Of a DNA stretch of 64,000 nt, positions 38,197-45,798 are shown piece by piece. The DNA comes from SAR86 cluster bacterium (GTDB lineage Bacteria > Pseudomonadota > Gammaproteobacteria > Magnimaribacterales > Magnimaribacteraceae). The position numbers and the translations under genes were made by a program. Each line of letters opens with the position of its first letter. Positions within the stretch are counted from its first letter, which is position 1. The notes under the pieces are model-generated. The model searched no databases. It was not told the DNA's origin and worked only from the letters and a program-made list of their open reading frames with translations. The stretch covers positions 62,001-126,000 of the forward strand of contig JAQWNM010000010.1 in the NCBI GenBank assembly GCA_029268615.1, read 5' to 3'.

Positions 38197-39285
38197 TTAA
38201 GACCCTTCTTCTAACTTAGCTAGCGCCATAGCTTGCTCTTCTTCTAGTAATGCTGAAATCATGGACTCCATATCTCCATCTAAAAAACCTTCAAAGTTAT
38301 GAACTGATGTCACTATCCTGTGGTCTGTAATTCTTGCTTGAGGATAGTTATAAGTCCTAATCTTTTCAGATCTGTCACCAGAACCAACCATTAATCTTCT
38401 GCTTTCTGCTTGCTCTGCATCTACTTTAGACTTCTCTAACTCCATCAACTTAGATTGAAGTAATTGCAAAGCTTTTTCTTTGTTTTTATGTTGGGATCTA
38501 CCATCTTGACATTCAACAACTATTCCTGAGGGAATATGAGTTAATCTTACAGCTGAATCAGTCTTATTAACATGCTGTCCTCCTGCTCCTGAAGCTCTAA
38601 ATGTATCTATCCTTAAATCACTTTTATCTATGGAAATAGCATCTAAAGTTGCCATTTCTGGTAAAACTGCGACAGAACATGCTGACGTATGGACCCGACC
38701 TTGAGATTCCGTTACTGGAACTCTCTGGACTCTATGAACTCCCGATTCAAATTTCAACTTCTTATAAACATCTTTTCCTTCAATTTTTGCAACTATTTCT
38801 TTGAAACCTCCATGATCTCCGTGACGAATATTAATAGTTTCTATTGTCCATTTATTTCTTTCAGCAAGTCTTGTGTACATTCTAAAAAGATCACCTGAAA
38901 ATAAAGCTGCTTCGTCCCCTCCTGTACCAGCTCTTATTTCTAAATAAACATCTTTTGAGTCATCCGGATCTTTTGGAAGGAGGTGCTGACGTATTTCTAA
39001 CATTATTATCTTCAACTCATTTTCTAGTTCCTCACTTTCAGATTGGGCTAATTCCCTCAGTTCATTATCAGAATCATTTTTTAATTGATTTAGCTCCGCC
39101 AATGATTCTTGAATCTCAACATATCTATTATATCCTGAGATAATTGGTCCAAGATCTGCATACTCTTTTGACAATGCAACAAAGTTTTCTTGATTCTCAG
39201 TTACATCTGGTAAGCTAAGTAATGACTCTACTTCTTTATATCTTAGAGAAATCTGTTTTAATTTGTTTATTAAACTATCTAGCAT
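38197..39285 (-). CDS. prfA: Peptide chain release factor 1
   Basis: Terminates translation at UAA and UAG. The GGQ hydrolysis motif (RASGAGGQHVNKTDSAVRL) and the RF1-type PxT codon-recognition element (PVTESQGRVHTS) are visible. Length 362 aa, standard. In most gammaproteobacteria hemA lies between the divergent lolB and prfA; here only 36 bases separate them. An intact RF1 means that the amber codon in the downstream regulator gene should terminate translation. Confidence 0.98.
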   Translation of the reverse strand: MLDSLINKLKQISLRYKEVESLLSLPDVTENQENFVALSKEYADLGPIISGYNRYVEIQESLAELNQLKNDSDNELRELAQSESEELENELKIIMLEIRQHLLPKDPDDSKDVYLEIRAGTGGDEAALFSGDLFRMYTRLAERNKWTIETINIRHGDHGGFKEIVAKIEGKDVYKKLKFESGVHRVQRVPVTESQGRVHTSACSVAVLPEMATLDAISIDKSDLRIDTFRASGAGGQHVNKTDSAVRLTHIPSGIVVECQDGRSQHKNKEKALQLLQSKLMELEKSKVDAEQAESRRLMVGSGDRSEKIRTYNYPQARITDHRIVTSVHNFEGFLDGDMESMISALLEEEQAMALAKLEEGS

Positions 39286-39321
39286 TTTTAATAATATCTT
39301 AATTTAGGTTTTTTATAATTC

Positions 39322-39840
39322 ATGAGAATTCTTAACATAATCTTAACTCCCCTAATCATTAGCTTAGTTTTTTATTCTTGTAGTGCCAAGAGAATTCATA
39401 ATGACATAGATATAAAAAAAATAAATGTAGATGAAATTGCAGTAATTTCAGCAAAAATAAGCTTCAAAAAAAATGATAAGTTGATTTCGGGTTATTTTAA
39501 ACTAATTAAATTAAATTCATCTTATAAAATTATTCTTGGAAAGAATTACTTATTTCCTGAGAATTCTTCAATTATCCCTGAAAATAAACTTCTTGATCTA
39601 AATGAATTAATATCAACAATGAGTAATGATTTTAATCTTCCTTTAAAATTAAAAATAAATACCAAAGAATTAATAGCTATTTTATTAGGAAATACACATG
39701 ATAAAAGTTTTGGGAGTATGAAATTACAAATTAAACACAATTATCAAGGATCTAAAAATAAGATTTATCCTAGGAATACTATTATCTCTACAGATAATGA
39801 AGAGATTAAAATAGCCATAGACTCTATAACAATAATTTAA
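39322..39840 (+). CDS. LolB-like outer-membrane lipoprotein (assigned mainly by position)
   Basis: LolB accepts lipoproteins from LolA and inserts them into the outer membrane. The protein is 172 aa with a lipoprotein-type signal ending in FYSC (Cys20; Phe at -3 is atypical). The rest is beta-rich and poorly conserved (SAKISFKKNDKLISGYFKL, LKLNSSYKIILGKN resemble the first LolB strands). Its place, divergent from prfA and 8 bases before ispE, is that of lolB in gammaproteobacteria. Without synteny I would call it an unknown lipoprotein. Confidence 0.55.
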   Translation: MRILNIILTPLIISLVFYSCSAKRIHNDIDIKKINVDEIAVISAKISFKKNDKLISGYFKLIKLNSSYKIILGKNYLFPENSSIIPENKLLDLNELISTMSNDFNLPLKLKINTKELIAILLGNTHDKSFGSMKLQIKHNYQGSKNKIYPRNTIISTDNEEIKIAIDSITII

Positions 39841-39848
39841 ATTATTCT

Positions 39849-40664
39849 ATGATTCTAAAAGCTCCAGCTAAAATTAATTTACACCTCCAAGTTATAAAGA
39901 AAAGAAATGACGGGTTTCATGATATTAGAACTGCTTTTGAATTAATTGATTTATATGACATTATTTCTATCGAACCTGCTATAGAAAATATTACTCTAAA
40001 AGAAGAAGCAAATAGGATTAAAAATAATATTATTCTTAAGGCTGCATTTAATTTGAAAAAATTATGTTCAGTGAAGATGGGAGCAGACATATCTTTAAAA
40101 AAGAACATACCTATGCAAATGGGGCTTGGGGGAGGAAGCTCGGATGCAGCTGCTGTTTTACTTGGACTTAATAAACTTTGGAATACTAATTTAAATACAG
40201 AGGAATTAAGTGCTCTTGGAAAAGAATTAGGTTCAGATGTCCCGTTGTTTATAAAAGGAACATCTTCCTGGGGGGAAGGAAGAGGTGATATTCTATCGGA
40301 AATCATTATTCCAAAAAGAACTTATTTACTAGCCTTACCTAAAGAAGGTATCAGTACCAAAATTGCTTTTGATAATATAGTAGTAGACTCAAAACATAAG
40401 TTTAGTCTAGATGATTTTATGCATGGAAAGAAGATAAATGACTTCCAGGATTATGCGCTGAAGTCTTCAGATGAAATTCGTCGTACTTTTGATATACTTC
40501 AAAAATATAACAAACCAATGTTAACTGGCACGGGTTCAGCACTATTTATAGAATTTGATAACAAAAAAAAAGCAAATATGGTATTTCAAGAAATAAAAAA
40601 GAAAATTGAAGTAATTTTAGTTAATAGCTTAGATTCCTCACCCTTAAAGACTTTATTGACATAA
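39849..40664 (+). CDS. ispE: 4-diphosphocytidyl-2-C-methyl-D-erythritol kinase
   Basis: GHMP kinase of the MEP isoprenoid pathway. It starts LKAPAKINLHLQVIKKRNDGFHDI, and the ATP loop PMQMGLGGGSSDAAAVL is near residue 95; LGSDVPLFIKG and the LTGTGSALF run complete the pattern. Length 271 aa. It is followed by tRNA-Gln and prs, as in Pseudomonas. Confidence 0.96.
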   Translation: MILKAPAKINLHLQVIKKRNDGFHDIRTAFELIDLYDIISIEPAIENITLKEEANRIKNNIILKAAFNLKKLCSVKMGADISLKKNIPMQMGLGGGSSDAAAVLLGLNKLWNTNLNTEELSALGKELGSDVPLFIKGTSSWGEGRGDILSEIIIPKRTYLLALPKEGISTKIAFDNIVVDSKHKFSLDDFMHGKKINDFQDYALKSSDEIRRTFDILQKYNKPMLTGTGSALFIEFDNKKKANMVFQEIKKKIEVILVNSLDSSPLKTLLT

Positions 40665-40683
40665 AATACGAATTATATGAAAT

Positions 40684-40758
40684 TGGGGTGTGGCCAAGCG
40701 GTAAGGCAACGGCTTTTGATGCCGTCATTCGCTGGTTCGAATCCAGCCACCCCAGCCA
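40684..40758 (+). tRNA. tRNA-Gln (anticodon TTG)
   Basis: Acceptor TGGGGTG pairs with CACCCCA and CCA is encoded. The anticodon arm CGGC-TTTTGAT-GCCG gives TTG, and the T-arm has GGTTCGAATCC. 75 nt. It sits between ispE and prs, its usual place in Pseudomonas. A TTGACA at 40656 lies too close to serve as its own -35 box. Confidence 0.97.
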
Positions 40759-40786
40759 AAAAAAAACTAGATGAGAATATTTAACC

Positions 40787-41743
40787 ATGAATAATTCAAG
40801 AACAGGTCTTATGCTTTTTTCGGGTACTGGAAACCTCAAATTGTCGGAAAAAATTAGTAAAGATTTAAGAATTTCATTAGGAAAGGCTAACGTAGGTCAA
40901 TTTAGTGATGGAGAAATAAGTGTTCAAATCGAGGACAATGTTAGGGGTATGGATGTCTTTCTTATACAACCAACTTGCTCTCCAGCTAATAATAATTTAA
41001 TGGAATTAATTATTATGGTAGATGCAATCAGAAGGTCTTCGGCAGCCAGAATAACTGCAGTAGTTCCTTATTATGGATATGCTCGACAAGATAGACGGGT
41101 CCGATCTGAAAGAGTCCCAATAAGTGCAAAAATCACTGCGGATATGCTTCAAAGGTCAGGAATCGATAGAGTCTTAACAGTGGAATTGCATTCAGAACAG
41201 ATACAAGGTTTTTTCGATATTCCTGTAGATAATGTTTATGGAACAAGAATCCTAAGAGATGATATTTCTCAACAAAAATTAAAAAATCCTTTAATTGTCT
41301 CTCCAGATGTTGGAGGAGTTGTTAGATCAAGAGCCTTAGCTAAGGCACTTTCTTTAACAGATTTAGCGATCATAGATAAAAGAAGAGACTCTGCTAACAA
41401 TTCAGAAGTTATGAACGTAATAGGTGAAGTTGAAGGAAAAGACTGCTTAATAGTAGATGATATAGTAGATACAGCTGGAACACTATGCAATGCAGCAGCC
41501 GCACTTAAGAGTAAAGGTGCTAAACAAGTCCAAGCTTATGCAGTACATCCAGTGCTTTCAGGAGAAGCTATTGAGAAAATAAATAAATCAATGCTTGATC
41601 AATTGGTAGTAACCGATACTATACCGCTTTCTGAGATAGCTCTGAAGTCAAAAAAGATAAGAGTAATATCTATGGCTTCTACATTAGCCGAAGCTATTAG
41701 AAGAGTTAACAATGAAGAATCTATAAGTGCAATGTTCTTATAA
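40787..41743 (+). CDS. prs: Ribose-phosphate pyrophosphokinase
   Basis: Makes PRPP for nucleotides, histidine and tryptophan (histidine genes hisG and hisD are in this window). It has the flexible loop [11 protein letters not shown] and the PRPP-binding [14 protein letters not shown]. Length 318 aa, class I. Confidence 0.98.
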   Translation: MNNSRTGLMLFSGTGNLKLSEKISKDLRISLGKANVGQFSDGEISVQIEDNVRGMDVFLIQPTCSPANNNLMELIIMVDAIRRSSAARITAVVPYYGYARQDRRVRSERVPISAKITADMLQRSGIDRVLTVELHSEQIQGFFDIPVDNVYGTRILRDDISQQKLKNPLIVSPDVGGVVRSRALAKALSLTDLAIIDKRRDSANNSEVMNVIGEVEGKDCLIVDDIVDTAGTLCNAAAALKSKGAKQVQAYAVHPVLSGEAIEKINKSMLDQLVVTDTIPLSEIALKSKKIRVISMASTLAEAIRRVNNEESISAMFL

Positions 41744-41764
41744 TGGAACTGGGAGAATATTAAA

Positions 41765-42463
41765 ATGGCAGAAGGTCTAAATATAATAGCAGAAGAAAGA
41801 AAGCTAAAAGGAAAATCTAATAGTAGAACTCTAAGGAGCCAAAACTTAATACCTGCTGTTATCTATGGTGCTAAAGATGAAGCCAAGAAAATTCAAATCT
41901 TAGAGAAAGATTTAGTAAAAGCTACTCAATTCTCTGGATTTTCTAGTCAAGTAATCAAAATTACATTAGCTAGTGACTCTCTAAATGTTGTTCTCAAAGA
42001 ATTACAACTCCACCCTTCTTCTCAAAAATTGATGCATGCTGATTTCTTGCGTGTAGACCCAGACACAAGAATAAATCTCTCAATACCTGTAAGGTTTATA
42101 AATGAAGACACTTGTGTTGGAGTTAAAATAGGGGGCGGAGTAGTTAGTCATTTAATCAACAATATTGAAATTAGTTGCCTAGCTTCAAATCTTCCAGAAT
42201 ACATTGAAGTAGATGTTGAAAACTTAGAACTTGGTTCTTCTGTATTTCTATCTGAACTAAAACTAGGATTAGGGGTAGAAATTCCTTCATTAGCATTGGG
42301 TGAGGATAGAGATCAGGCAGTTGTGTCAATTACAGAAGCAAAAATAATTGATATTGAGCCAGAAATTGAAACATTAGAAGAAGGTGAAGAGTCTGAAGAT
42401 GGAGATGAGTCAAAAGAAGATTCTGATGAAGAATCAGAGAAAGAACCTAAAGAAGAAAATTAA
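41765..42463 (+). CDS. rplY: 50S ribosomal protein L25/CTC with acidic tail
   Basis: Binds 5S rRNA. The N-terminal L25 domain (ERKLKGKSNSRTLRSQNLIPAVIYG) is followed by the CTC-type C-terminal domain (about residues 95-185). The last 35 or so residues are almost all Glu, Asp, Ser and Lys, an acidic disordered tail. Length 232 aa. A GGGAG lies upstream of the start. Followed by pth and ychF, the usual order. Confidence 0.96.
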   Translation: MAEGLNIIAEERKLKGKSNSRTLRSQNLIPAVIYGAKDEAKKIQILEKDLVKATQFSGFSSQVIKITLASDSLNVVLKELQLHPSSQKLMHADFLRVDPDTRINLSIPVRFINEDTCVGVKIGGGVVSHLINNIEISCLASNLPEYIEVDVENLELGSSVFLSELKLGLGVEIPSLALGEDRDQAVVSITEAKIIDIEPEIETLEEGEESEDGDESKEDSDEESEKEPKEEN

Positions 42464-42490
42464 AGAAAAAGCTCCCAATTTTCAACCTTT

Positions 42491-43066
42491 ATGAAAAACC
42501 TACTCATAGTTGGATTAGGAAATCCAGATACTGAGTATGAGTCTACAAGGCATAATGTAGGAGCTCAATTTGTAACAAAATTGGCTGAATCTTATTTCAT
42601 AAAATTAAAAAAAAATACAAACCTAAAAGGGTTCCATGCTATCCATAAAATAGAAGGAATTAGTCTAAATCTTCTAGTACCTTCGGTCTATATGAACAAT
42701 AGCGGTCAAAGTGTTAAGGCTACTAAGAAATACTTAAATTTAAAAGCATCTGAAATAATTATTGTTCATGATGAATTAGATCTTCCTGTTGGTATTTCTC
42801 GATATAAGGTTGGCGGAGGGCATGGAGGTCATAATGGAGTTAGGGATATAATTGAGAACATTTCTGACCCATCGTTCCATAGAATTAGGATAGGTATAGG
42901 TCATCCTGGTATTAATAAAGATGTAACCAAATATGTCTTGAGTAAACCCAAAAAATTAGATTTACCCTTTATAGAAACTTCTTATTCCAATATATTACAG
43001 ATCATGCCAAAGATCCTTAAACGTGACTGGCAGAAAGCTATGTTAGAACTCCATACCAAGGAATAG
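42491..43066 (+). CDS. pth: Peptidyl-tRNA hydrolase
   Basis: Rescues peptidyl-tRNAs that drop off the ribosome. It has LLIVGLGNPDTEYESTRHNVGAQFV, containing the catalytic His, and IIVHDELDLPVG and GGGHGGHNGVRDI. Length 191 aa. It is 2 bases before ychF. Confidence 0.97.
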   Translation: MKNLLIVGLGNPDTEYESTRHNVGAQFVTKLAESYFIKLKKNTNLKGFHAIHKIEGISLNLLVPSVYMNNSGQSVKATKKYLNLKASEIIIVHDELDLPVGISRYKVGGGHGGHNGVRDIIENISDPSFHRIRIGIGHPGINKDVTKYVLSKPKKLDLPFIETSYSNILQIMPKILKRDWQKAMLELHTKE

Positions 43067-43068
43067 AT

Positions 43069-44157
43069 ATGAGTTTAAAATGTGGTATTGTTGGATTACC
43101 AAATGTCGGTAAATCTACTTTATTCAATGCATTAACTTCGGCAGGAATAGAAGCTCAGAATTTTCCTTTCTGCACTATCGAACCTAACAAAGGTATAGTT
43201 CCTATTCCAGATCAAAGGTTAAAAGCGATAGCAGGAATTGTAGATCCTAAAAAAATTATTCCAGCAATAACTGAGTTTGTTGACATTGCTGGACTCGTAA
43301 AAGGAGCCTCAAATGGCGAAGGTTTAGGAAACCAATTTTTATCTCATATCAGAGAAACGCAAGCTATAGTTCATGTTGTAAGGTGCTTTGAAAATACTGA
43401 TATCACACATGTTCATAATGAAATCAACCCAATAGCTGACCTAGAAACTGTAGAGATGGAATTATTACTTGCAGACCTAGATATTTTAATTAAAGCTCAA
43501 GATAAACTAGAGAAACAATACAGAAGCGGAGATAAGGATATTAAAAATCAATTTGAATCTCTTGAAGGTCTCAAGGATGATTTAAGTAAAGGTGTGTTTG
43601 CCAAAGACAGTGAATTTATTGAATCTGAAAAATATTTTTTTAAAAGCCTACAGCTTATTACTCTAAAACCATCTATTTATATTGCAAATGTTGAAGAAAT
43701 AAATGATAAAAATGAAATGACAGAAACTTTAAAAGGATATGCATTCAAAAAGAAAGCTCGTTGCCTTACTTTATGCAACCAAATAGAGTCAGAGATAGCA
43801 GAACTGGATGTAAAAGAAAGAAGTGAATTTTTAAAAGATCTAGGAATGAAAGAACCTGGGCTAAATAAATTAATTAGAGAAAGTTATGACATGTTAGGCT
43901 TACAAAATTACTTTACTGCTGGAAAACAGGAAGTCCGTGCATGGACGATACAAAGAAATGCGACCGCTCCTCAAGCAGCTGGTGAAATTCACTCAGATTT
44001 CGAGAAAGGCTTTATTAGAGCTGAAACAATAGCTTATGAAGATTATATTAAATACCAAGGGGAATCTGGCGCCAAAGAAGCTGGAAAACTTAGATCTGAA
44101 GGAAGTGATTATATTGTAAAGGATGGGGATATAATCCATTTTAGATTTAATGTATAA
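43069..44157 (+). CDS. ychF: Ribosome-binding ATPase YchF (OBG family)
   Basis: Obg-family P-loop protein that prefers ATP. It has GLPNVGKSTLFNALTSAG, the switch II DIAGLVKGAS, and a C-terminal TGS domain (about residues 275-360, RAWTIQRNATAPQAAG). Length 362 aa, standard. Confidence 0.97.
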   Translation: MSLKCGIVGLPNVGKSTLFNALTSAGIEAQNFPFCTIEPNKGIVPIPDQRLKAIAGIVDPKKIIPAITEFVDIAGLVKGASNGEGLGNQFLSHIRETQAIVHVVRCFENTDITHVHNEINPIADLETVEMELLLADLDILIKAQDKLEKQYRSGDKDIKNQFESLEGLKDDLSKGVFAKDSEFIESEKYFFKSLQLITLKPSIYIANVEEINDKNEMTETLKGYAFKKKARCLTLCNQIESEIAELDVKERSEFLKDLGMKEPGLNKLIRESYDMLGLQNYFTAGKQEVRAWTIQRNATAPQAAGEIHSDFEKGFIRAETIAYEDYIKYQGESGAKEAGKLRSEGSDYIVKDGDIIHFRFNV

Positions 44158-44164
44158 AACAAGC

Positions 44165-44193
44165 TTGACTTTAGACTCTCAGAATCTGAAAAT
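44165..44193 (+). promoter_or_regulatory. Candidate promoter of the tRNA-Met gene
   Basis: TTGACT (5/6) at 44165-44170 and GAAAAT (4/6) at 44188-44193 are 17 bp apart. A start near 44200 falls just before the tRNA at 44203. It lies in the short gap after the ychF stop. Confidence 0.45.
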
Positions 44194-44202
44194 TCGCATC
44201 TT

Positions 44203-44279
44203 GGCTATGTAGCTCAGCTGGTTAGAGCGCGGCATTCATAATGCCGAGGTCGGTAGTTCAAGTCTACCCATAGCCACCA
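44203..44279 (+). tRNA. tRNA-Met, elongator (anticodon CAT)
   Basis: Acceptor GGCTATG pairs with CATAGCC and ACCA is encoded. The anticodon arm CGGCA-TTCATAA-TGCCG gives CAT. The fully paired 1:72 end and the overall likeness to the elongator tRNA-Met (GGCTAxGTAGCTCAG start) separate it from the initiator at 53801. 77 nt. Confidence 0.95.
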
Positions 44280-44292
44280 CCCCATAAATTAC

Positions 44293-45096
44293 TTAAAGAT
44301 ATTTATGAAAAAATAACCTTTGTAAATCAGCAATATTTTTACCATATCCTGGGTCATTATCAAATGCATGTTCTTGCCCTGAAAAAATATGGAGCTCTGC
44401 AGGAACTTTTTCCTTGACTAAAGCTTCATAAAATAAAGAGCTATCTTCTAACTTAACTAACTTATCAGAGGATCCATGGACCAACATACAAGGAGGGTAT
44501 TTTTCCGTTACATAATTTATAGGGCTCGCCCTATCATAATCCTCTTGGGCAGCTTTTTTACCCATTAATGCAAGAAAAGCATTATCTAAAGGATCTATGT
44601 GTGTAAGATTCTTAATTGAAGTTGGTGGATAAATAGCACATACTGCTTTAACTGCAGAATCTACATCATTATTACCTCCTTGACCCTCAAAATCATTATT
44701 TAAAAAAGATGCTCCTGCCATTAGAGCTAAATGACCACCGGCAGAATTACCACTTATTCCTATTCTTTTTGGATCAACTCCTAATTTATCAGAATTAAAT
44801 CTTAAATATCTAATAGCACATTTAACATCTTGAATTTGAGCAGGCCATAATTCTTGATGAGATAATCTGTAAGAACTACAAAAACAAACAAATCCATATC
44901 TTGCTAATAGTATTCCATAACCTCTAAGTTGATTTTTATCTCCTTCATACCAACCTCCTCCATGAACTATTACTATAGCCGGTCTATCTTTGTCTTGATA
45001 AGGAGGTAAAAATAGATCTCCAAATAATTTTTTTTCTCCCCCTTGACCAAAAAGAATATCATTTTTTATATTTACTCTGCCTTATTGAATTTTCAT
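44293..45096 (-). pseudogene. Alpha/beta hydrolase (BD-FAE-like esterase/lipase) with a stop at codon 5
   Basis: Read on the minus strand, one frame encodes a complete hydrolase: oxyanion loop IVHGGGWYEG, nucleophile GISGNSAGGHLAL, acid in VHGSSDKLV and catalytic His in SGQEHAFD. The homologous sequence extends upstream of the first in-frame ATG inside the body (44721) to about GRVNIKNDILFGQGGEKKL. The only in-frame ATG far enough upstream, at 45096, is followed after four codons by TAA (45084-45082). No ATG, GTG or TTG lies between that stop and the body. Either a nonsense change has disabled the gene, a rare start codon is used, or the base is wrong. It begins directly after a terminator hairpin and has no evident promoter or ribosome binding site. 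Confidence 0.7.
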
Positions 45097-45109
45097 ATTA
45101 TTTAAGTTT

Positions 45110-45138
45110 AAAAAAAAGGCACCTCTTGGTGCCTTTTT
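45110..45138 (-). terminator. Intrinsic terminator after the small membrane-protein genes
   Basis: GGCACC (45118-45123), loop TCTT and GGTGCC (45128-45133) form a stem extended by flanking A and T runs. On the minus strand the stem is followed by a T-run. It lies about 14 bases past the stop of the small gene at 45152; the symmetric A/T flanks could allow use in both directions. Confidence 0.85.
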
Positions 45139-45151
45139 AAGGTTGAATAAA

Positions 45152-45382
45152 CTAGGAACGATTATTCCAATAACCTAAAATAATTATCAAAGCAATTACA
45201 ACTCCTAACCCTTCAGAGCCCAGGGTATCTATAATTGGTTTAATATTATCTAGAACACCACCAAAAAATGGAGTTCCTGGTCCAAATAGTACTGAAACTA
45301 GTAATGCTACAGAAACAACTAAGGACAAAACCTTAGTAAGTTCCCATAACCAATCACTTATTCTATTAATTAAATCTGACAT
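45152..45382 (-). CDS. Small two-helix membrane protein A (unknown; paralogue of the next gene)
   Basis: I do not recognise this 76-aa protein. It has two hydrophobic helices (about residues 15-33 and 57-70) joined by a loop FGPGTPFFGGVLDN...DTLGSEGL. The same loop pattern FGxGxPFxGGVLDN and DTLGxxGL occurs in the adjacent small gene, so the two are paralogues. A very strong ribosome binding site (GGTGGAGGT, 4 bases from the ATG) suggests high translation. A hairpin precedes it and an intrinsic terminator follows. No signal peptide, cysteine or catalytic-type residue is evident. It could be a holin-like, pore-forming or scaffold protein; nothing decides this. Confidence 0.75.
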   Translation of the reverse strand: MSDLINRISDWLWELTKVLSLVVSVALLVSVLFGPGTPFFGGVLDNIKPIIDTLGSEGLGVVIALIIILGYWNNRS

Positions 45383-45400
45383 ACAACCTCCACCTATTAG

Positions 45401-45433
45401 AAAAAAGAAAGGGGTACCCTAGGGCCCCCTTTC
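45401..45433 (-). terminator. Hairpin with U-tract between the two small genes (terminator or attenuator)
   Basis: On the minus strand GAAAGGGG (45433-45426) pairs with CCCCTTTC (45414-45407), with an inner CCC/GGG pairing in the loop, followed by six T. It lies 22 bases after the stop of the upstream small gene and just before the ribosome binding site of the downstream one. No separate promoter fits in the 73-base gap, so the second gene probably depends on read-through. Confidence 0.75.
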
Positions 45434-45455
45434 AAGTAATACCGGTGTAAAAGAC

Positions 45456-45674
45456 CTAGTTATAAAGATCTAACAATACCGCTAAAACAATAAGTCCTAT
45501 AAGTCCGTTAGCACCTAAAGTGTCAACAAGAGCTAGAAGGTTATCTAGAACTCCGCCGACAAAAGGTACTCCTGAACCGAAGACCACACCAGCAGCAACT
45601 CCTAATCCAACAAGAGCAACTACTATGCCTGTAAGCGATCCGATGATATCTCTAAGAGAATTTAATGCATTCAT
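45456..45674 (-). CDS. Small two-helix membrane protein B (unknown; paralogue of the previous gene)
   Basis: 72-aa hydrophobic protein, unrecognised. Helix 1 is at about residues 15-33 (glycine- and valine-rich), helix 2 at about 56-70, and the loop FGSGVPFVGGVLDN...DTLGANGL matches its neighbour at most positions. There are few charged residues outside the ends. A moderate ribosome binding site (GGGTG) precedes the ATG. It lies 124 bases downstream of pnp on the same strand; I found no convincing promoter in that gap, so it may be transcribed from pnp or from a promoter I missed. Confidence 0.78.
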   Translation of the reverse strand: MNALNSLRDIIGSLTGIVVALVGLGVAAGVVFGSGVPFVGGVLDNLLALVDTLGANGLIGLIVLAVLLDLYN

Positions 45675-45798
45675 TTTTCACCCATAATATTTAGCTAAAC
45701 AAATACTTAGATTAATATCTAAGTAAACCCATTAGAACCCAACCAGAGAACTATAACAACATTGGACTAACACAAAAAGGTCAAAGACACAAATATAA

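Noticed and set aside
40656-40661. TTGACA just upstream of tRNA-Gln as its promoter
   Set aside because: A properly spaced -10 box would end at the first base of the tRNA, so transcription would start inside it.
42380-42460. GAA/GAT-rich tract as a possible DNA repeat
   Set aside because: It is the acidic coding tail of rplY with no regular repeat unit.
44293-44721. A stand-alone 142-aa hydrolase starting at ATG 44721
   Set aside because: The frame upstream is open and encodes the nucleophile motif GNSAGG and the oxyanion loop, so this ATG is an internal methionine of a longer gene.
45060-45062. An ATG in another frame followed by an A8 run, suggesting a programmed frameshift into the hydrolase
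   Set aside because: The sequence upstream of the A-run in the main frame (NDILFGQGGEKKL) already fits the hydrolase family, and the A8 run is not a good slippery site in this phase.
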